Shown here: positions 58,191-64,000 of the stretch, piece by piece
How positions within the stretch are numbered: the stretch's first letter is position 1
Layout: each line of letters begins with the position of its first letter
Assembly (NCBI GenBank): GCA_902834555.1
Contig: CADFJN010000007.1
Span: 65,622 to 129,621, forward strand
Direction: 5' to 3'
Source of the DNA: Atopobiaceae bacterium
Lineage (GTDB): Bacteria; Actinomycetota; Coriobacteriia; Coriobacteriales; Atopobiaceae
DNA: 64,000 bases
Made by a program: the position numbers and the translations under genes
The notes under the pieces: generated by a model
Database searches by the model: none
The model's input: only the letters and a program-made list of their open reading frames with translations
What the model was told of the DNA's origin: nothing

Positions 58191-59855
58191 CTAGACCTCC
58201 ATCACGACCGGGATCACCATCGGCCGCGTGTGCGTCTTACTCCAAAGAAAATTAGAGAGCGAGTTTCTCACTCCCTTGCGGACGGTGTCAATGCTCGCGC
58301 CGTTGCCCTTCTCCAGACGCTCGACCTGCGAGCGCACAAGATCGCGGGCATCGCCCATGAGAACCTCGTCTGTGGCGAAGGAGACGCCTCGCCCAGAGAG
58401 GTCTATGGTGTCGACGGAGTGGTTCCTCGAGCGGATGGCAACAACGCACGTGATGACGCCGTCCTGCGCAAGACGCTGTCGGTCGCGCAGGACCACGGGG
58501 TTGGCATCTGTGATGGAGAGACCGTCGACGTAGACCACGCCAGAGTCCACGGAGGGTCCGCGGCGGGCCTTGCCATGGCGGACCTCGAGAGAGTCTCCGT
58601 TGTCGAGGATGAAGATGTTCTTCTCGGGAATGCCAACCTGTTGCGCGAGCTTGGCGTGGGCGCGCAGGTGCTGGGCCTCGCCGTGGACCGGCATGAAGTT
58701 GCGCGGCTTGACCATGGCGAGCATGAGCTTGAGCTCCTCCTGCGAGCCGTGGCCGGAGACGTGGACAAGGGCCTGGCTCTTGTCGTAGATGTCGCAGCCC
58801 AGCTTTGAGAGCGAGTTGATGATGCCCTGGACGCTCTTCTCGTTGCCCGGGATGGGGTTGGCCGAGATGATGACCGTGTCGCCCTCGTGGATCGAGAGGC
58901 TCTTGTGCTCGCCGTTGGCCATGCGGGCAAGCGCCGAGAGGGGCTCGCCCTGGCTGCCGGTGCAGAGGACCACGATCTGCTCGTCCGGGAGCTTCTCGAG
59001 GTCATATGCGTCGATGATGTTCTCGTCGGCAATGCGCAGGTAGCCAAGCTCCCGGGCCACCTTGGTGTTGGTGACCATGGAGCGGCCCGTCACCACAACC
59101 TTGCGGCCAACTGCCACGGAGGCATCGCAGATCTGCTGTAGGCGATGGATGTGGCTCGAGAACGAGGCGACAAAGACGCGGCCGGGCGCATTCTTGATGA
59201 TGTGGCGAAGCGCCGGTCCTACGGCTGCTTCAGAAGGGGTGAAGCCGGGACGGGTTGCGTTGGTGGAGTCGGAGAGCAGGACGTCGATACCCTCGGCAGC
59301 AAAGCGGTTGATGGCAGCGTAGTTGGGTCGCACACCATCGATGGGGGTCTGGTCGAGCTTGAAGTCGCCGGTGTGCATGACGTTGCCCGCAGGCGTGTTC
59401 ATGAAGACGCCAAACGCGGCGGGAATGGAGTGCGTCATGGCGAAGAACGTGATGTTAAAGGCGCCCAGGGTGATGGTGGAGCCGTCCTGGACCTCGCGGA
59501 ACTTGGGGCTCTTGATGTTGTGCTCGGCAAGCTTGCCCTCGATGATGCCAAGGGTGAGCTTGCTGGAGTAGATGGGCACCTTGTGGGTTAGGTCCTGCAA
59601 CAGGTACGGAAGGGCACCCGTATGATCCTCGTGGCCGTGGGTGATGATGATGCCGCGCAGCTTGTCCTCGTTCTCCAGGACATAGGTGTAGTCAGGCAGG
59701 ATAAGGTCGATGCCAGGCTGTTCGTCATCGGGGAACATGAGGCCGGCATCAATCATGACCATGTCGTTTCCGTACTCGAACACGGTCATGTTCTTGCCGA
59801 TCCCGTCAAGACCACCAAGAGGGATGATCTTGAGGGCGGTATCTTTCTTTGGCAT
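58191..59855 (-). CDS. rnj: Ribonuclease J
   Basis: RNase J is a metallo-beta-lactamase/beta-CASP enzyme with 5'-3' exo- and endoribonuclease activity. The 554-residue protein has the zinc motif THGHEDHTGALPY, the His in MHTGDFKLD, DSTNATRPGFTPSE, and the beta-CASP motifs TGSQGEPLSALARMA and VHVSGHGSQEELK. Length is normal. AAAGGA lies 11 bases before the ATG. It starts the rnj-ftsK-rodZ-like unit, and a 422-base gap separates it from pnp. Confidence 0.94.
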   Translation of the reverse strand: MPKKDTALKIIPLGGLDGIGKNMTVFEYGNDMVMIDAGLMFPDDEQPGIDLILPDYTYVLENEDKLRGIIITHGHEDHTGALPYLLQDLTHKVPIYSSKLTLGIIEGKLAEHNIKSPKFREVQDGSTITLGAFNITFFAMTHSIPAAFGVFMNTPAGNVMHTGDFKLDQTPIDGVRPNYAAINRFAAEGIDVLLSDSTNATRPGFTPSEAAVGPALRHIIKNAPGRVFVASFSSHIHRLQQICDASVAVGRKVVVTGRSMVTNTKVARELGYLRIADENIIDAYDLEKLPDEQIVVLCTGSQGEPLSALARMANGEHKSLSIHEGDTVIISANPIPGNEKSVQGIINSLSKLGCDIYDKSQALVHVSGHGSQEELKLMLAMVKPRNFMPVHGEAQHLRAHAKLAQQVGIPEKNIFILDNGDSLEVRHGKARRGPSVDSGVVYVDGLSITDANPVVLRDRQRLAQDGVITCVVAIRSRNHSVDTIDLSGRGVSFATDEVLMGDARDLVRSQVERLEKGNGASIDTVRKGVRNSLSNFLWSKTHTRPMVIPVVMEV

Positions 59856-60277
59856 TGCTGGAGGGATCCTTTCCTCGTGGTCAATACGTGCGGCTTGCGC
59901 CGTTATCTAGTGAGCGGTCCTGGTGGCCGTGTGCTACCAGCCGCAACAGATACGAATTGGTAAGCCAATGCAGGGTGAAGGTGCACTGGAACTCTAGCCT
60001 ATCCATTGTAACCAAGACGATGAAGACGTGGCGAGGCTCCACGATGATTGCGGAGTGAGACAAGGGGACTGCCGACAACAGTCCAACGCGTGGTGTCACA
60101 CCCTACAAGCGCTCACCACGTCTATGGGGCAGGAATTGGACATTTTCCGATGTCCCAGGCCAATGAAATGTATAGATTCAGCCCCACAGCGCAATGGGAA
60201 GTAGCACCAGCCACAAGAAAAGCGGGCGGCACCCGATGGGGCACCGCCCGCCACAAAAGGCAGTGAGCCGAGAAGAC
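59856..60277. other. 422-base intergenic region between rnj and pnp
   Basis: No gene is visible. It should hold the rnj promoter and leader on the minus strand and, at its right end, the pnp terminator (60222-60251). The central part has ordinary base composition with no strong hairpin, and I recognise no known RNA. Confidence 0.5.
60222..60251 (-). terminator. Terminator after pnp
   Basis: An 8-bp stem GCGGGCGG with CCGCCCGC and an inner CCC/GGG pairing. On the minus strand the stem is followed by TTTTCTTG, a normal intrinsic terminator, about 27 bases after the pnp stop. Confidence 0.8.
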
Positions 60278-62557
<2,280 letters not shown>

Positions 62558-62697
62558 ATGTTTCCTCTTATCTCCGCCTGCCCCATTGCAGACGGGCCGT
62601 CTTGCGGGCCCCCGCACCACGCGCGGGGACGATAAACGCGTGTGCGACGCATCGCACGCCCGCGGCGCGCCCTCGCTTCTCTCGGGCGCACAAGCAA

Positions 62698-62717
62698 GGG
62701 GCGCCCGCAGGCGCCCC
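62698..62717 (-). terminator. Hairpin between rpsO and pnp
   Basis: A perfect 8-bp stem GGGGCGCC with GGCGCCCC and a CGCA loop, 10 bases after the rpsO stop; TTGCTTG follows on the minus strand. It may end rpsO transcripts or protect them, as in other rpsO-pnp operons. Confidence 0.65.
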
Positions 62718-62727
62718 CTTAGAACAC

Positions 62728-63006
62728 TTACTGGATGTTGTCGCGGATGCCGAGGCTCTTAATGAGGGAACGATACTCCTCGATGTCCTGAGCCTTGATG
62801 TAGGAAAGCAGGCGACGACGCTTACCGACGAGCATGAGCAGGCCGCGACGGGTGTGGAAGTCCTTCTTGTGGCTCTTCATGTGCTCGGTGAGGCCCTTGA
62901 TGCGCTCGGTGAGCAGGGCAACCTGAACGGCGGCGGAGCCGGAGTCCTTCTCGTCCTTGCCGTACTGCTTGATGAGCTCGGCCTTGCGCTCCTTGGTGAC
63001 TGCCAT
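62728..63006 (-). CDS. rpsO: 30S ribosomal protein S15
   Basis: S15 binds 16S rRNA early in 30S assembly. The 92-residue protein is complete (E. coli: 89) and has LIKQYGKDEKDSGSAAVQVA, LTERIKGLTEHMKSHKKDFH and TRRGLLMLVGKRRRLLSYI. The start has GAAAGGGG in front. pnp follows on the same strand. Confidence 0.96.
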   Translation of the reverse strand: MAVTKERKAELIKQYGKDEKDSGSAAVQVALLTERIKGLTEHMKSHKKDFHTRRGLLMLVGKRRRLLSYIKAQDIEEYRSLIKSLGIRDNIQ

Positions 63007-63168
63007 GTGGAACCCCTTTCGTTCTTTGGATACGCCCCGGACCGGGACGGTCGCCAGGCAGTTGGCGGGCCGCTAGGTGCGAGGTAATGACCTAGGTATG
63101 ATAGCACGCACCTCGCAGCGGCAACCGTACCCACACAATCGCCGCATACGAGGCGCGCAAACCATCAA

Positions 63169-64000
63169 CTAGTAGCTGTAGACCCTGGTGTTAGGAGGGA
63201 TGTTCTGGTTAATCCAGTACGCATTGTTGATGTCGAGACGGACGCAGCCATGCGAGGCCGGGACACCAAGCGTCCCATCCATCACCGTACGAGAGCCCTC
63301 ATAGTACAGAACGGAGTGGAACAGATAGTCACCATAGAACTGGGTCCAGTAGTAGCAGGTGAAACCTTGACCAAAGCTGTAACCGCGAGAACCAATGTAG
63401 TAGGTGCCGCGGACCGTAGGCGTCGATGCCTTTCCGGGCGAGCAAACCCACTTGTAGATGGCGCACCAATCGCCGTTGACCCACTTGAAGACCCATGTCG
63501 TGCAGTTCGAGTTGTCAACGAGGAGAAGGTAGTTAGTTGGGCTGCCCACGGACCTGGCAATATTCACGGCAGAGCTGGCCTCCCAGGAATAGCACAGCCA
63601 AGCGCCATCCGGGTCAAAGTAACTCCCGGCAGCAAACCCGGTTGCCATCTTCCCGGTTGATGGATCGAGGTAGTACGATTTCCCGCCCCAGTTGAGCCAG
63701 TCCGTCTGCATGACTCCGTAGCTGTTGAAGTAGTACCAGGCGCCGTTGATGCTCGCCCAGCCCGTAGCGTCATAGCCGGAGTCATACAGGTAGTGCCAAG
63801 ACCCGCCCGAGGTGTATCAGCCAGATTTGTGGACCTCGGCAGAGAAGGTCGGCTGCTTGCCGTTGGGGTACTTCACGTCGAGATAGATTTCATAGGTCGT
63901 GGCGCTGGAGTTAAGGGTGCCACGCGAGAAGCTCACCGAGGTCGTGCCCGACCAGTCGCTGAGCGTGCCCGAGGCGGAGCCGTCCGCGGCCTCCCAGCGG
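63169..64000 (-). pseudogene. L,D-transpeptidase with cell-wall-binding repeats, in-frame TGA, runs off the right edge
   Basis: The C-terminal 130 residues are a YkuD-type L,D-transpeptidase domain with the active-site motif ASHGCVRLD. Upstream are glucan/choline-binding-like repeats (GWASINGAWYYFNSYGVMQ; WLNWGGKSYYLDPSTGKMAT). Further upstream the frame continues to base 64000 as a beta-rich segment (TSVSFSRGTLNSS; YEIYLDVKYPNGKQPTFS). A TGA at 63817-63819 interrupts it between KSG and YTSGG. TGG (Trp) is expected at this place in the repeat, so one G-to-A change explains it. No signal peptide is reachable from the downstream ATG codons. Real nonsense mutation, readthrough or sequence error are all possible. 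Confidence 0.75.

Overview
The window looks like chromosome from an anaerobic, fermentative actinobacterium of the Coriobacteriia (Olsenella/Atopobium-like). This is inference from high-GC coding sequence, a GarA-like FHA gene beside a FtsR-type MerR gene, a LexA/LysM/NrdR locus arranged as in Actinobacteria, actinobacterial-type SOS boxes, and SpoVS and RNase Y/J in a non-sporulation setting. I see no prophage, integrative element, CRISPR array, rRNA or tRNA. Most of the window is housekeeping, with accessory metabolic cassettes in the left third.

Left third (1-24 kb): the 3' end of a C39-like peptidase gene; an HD-domain protein; a tight hypB - iron-sulfur/flavin oxidoreductase - hypA cluster; HAD phosphatases; a His-rich BFD-type ferredoxin; a truncated HAAS/DUF1700-like membrane gene beside a repeat-like inverted element; an alanyl-tRNA editing gene frameshifted in a G7 tract; a PTS EIIBC - ceramidase-like hydrolase operon; a MATE transporter divergent from recQ; a leftward operon of HAD phosphatase, enoate-reductase-like flavoenzyme and split aconitase-X; the serine genes serC-serA; a DUF1292 protein and an M20 peptidase.

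Middle (24-45 kb): envelope and regulatory genes (CDP-alcohol phosphatidyltransferase, D,D-carboxypeptidase, GcvT-like protein, RidA, GarA-like FHA, MerR/FtsR, apt, two NlpC/P60 hydrolases sharing a 201-bp near-identical segment, and a ClC exchanger); trxB; two NCS2 nucleobase permeases; then dut, nrdR, a LysM protein divergent from lexA with three SOS-box-like sites between them, a DUF1624 membrane protein, and hflX-miaA-miaB.

Right third (45-64 kb), all leftward: spoVS, a GHKL ATPase, rny, recX-recA (recA has a perfect SOS box between its -35 and -10), cinA C-terminal domain, pgsA, rimO, yajQ, a RodZ-like protein, ftsK, RNase J, pnp and rpsO. At the right edge is an L,D-transpeptidase with cell-wall-binding repeats, interrupted by an in-frame TGA. 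The three main RNA-decay enzymes (RNase J, RNase Y, PNPase), the SOS core (lexA, recA, recX) and tRNA/ribosome modification genes (miaA, miaB, rimO) all lie within about 25 kb.

Three genes are visibly broken (HAAS-like, alaX, L,D-transpeptidase). These may be real pseudogenes or phase-variable genes, or sequence errors. The most interesting unexplained units are the hypB-oxidoreductase-hypA cluster, the aconitase-X/enoate reductase operon, the PTS-ceramidase pair, and the rny-linked GHKL ATPase.
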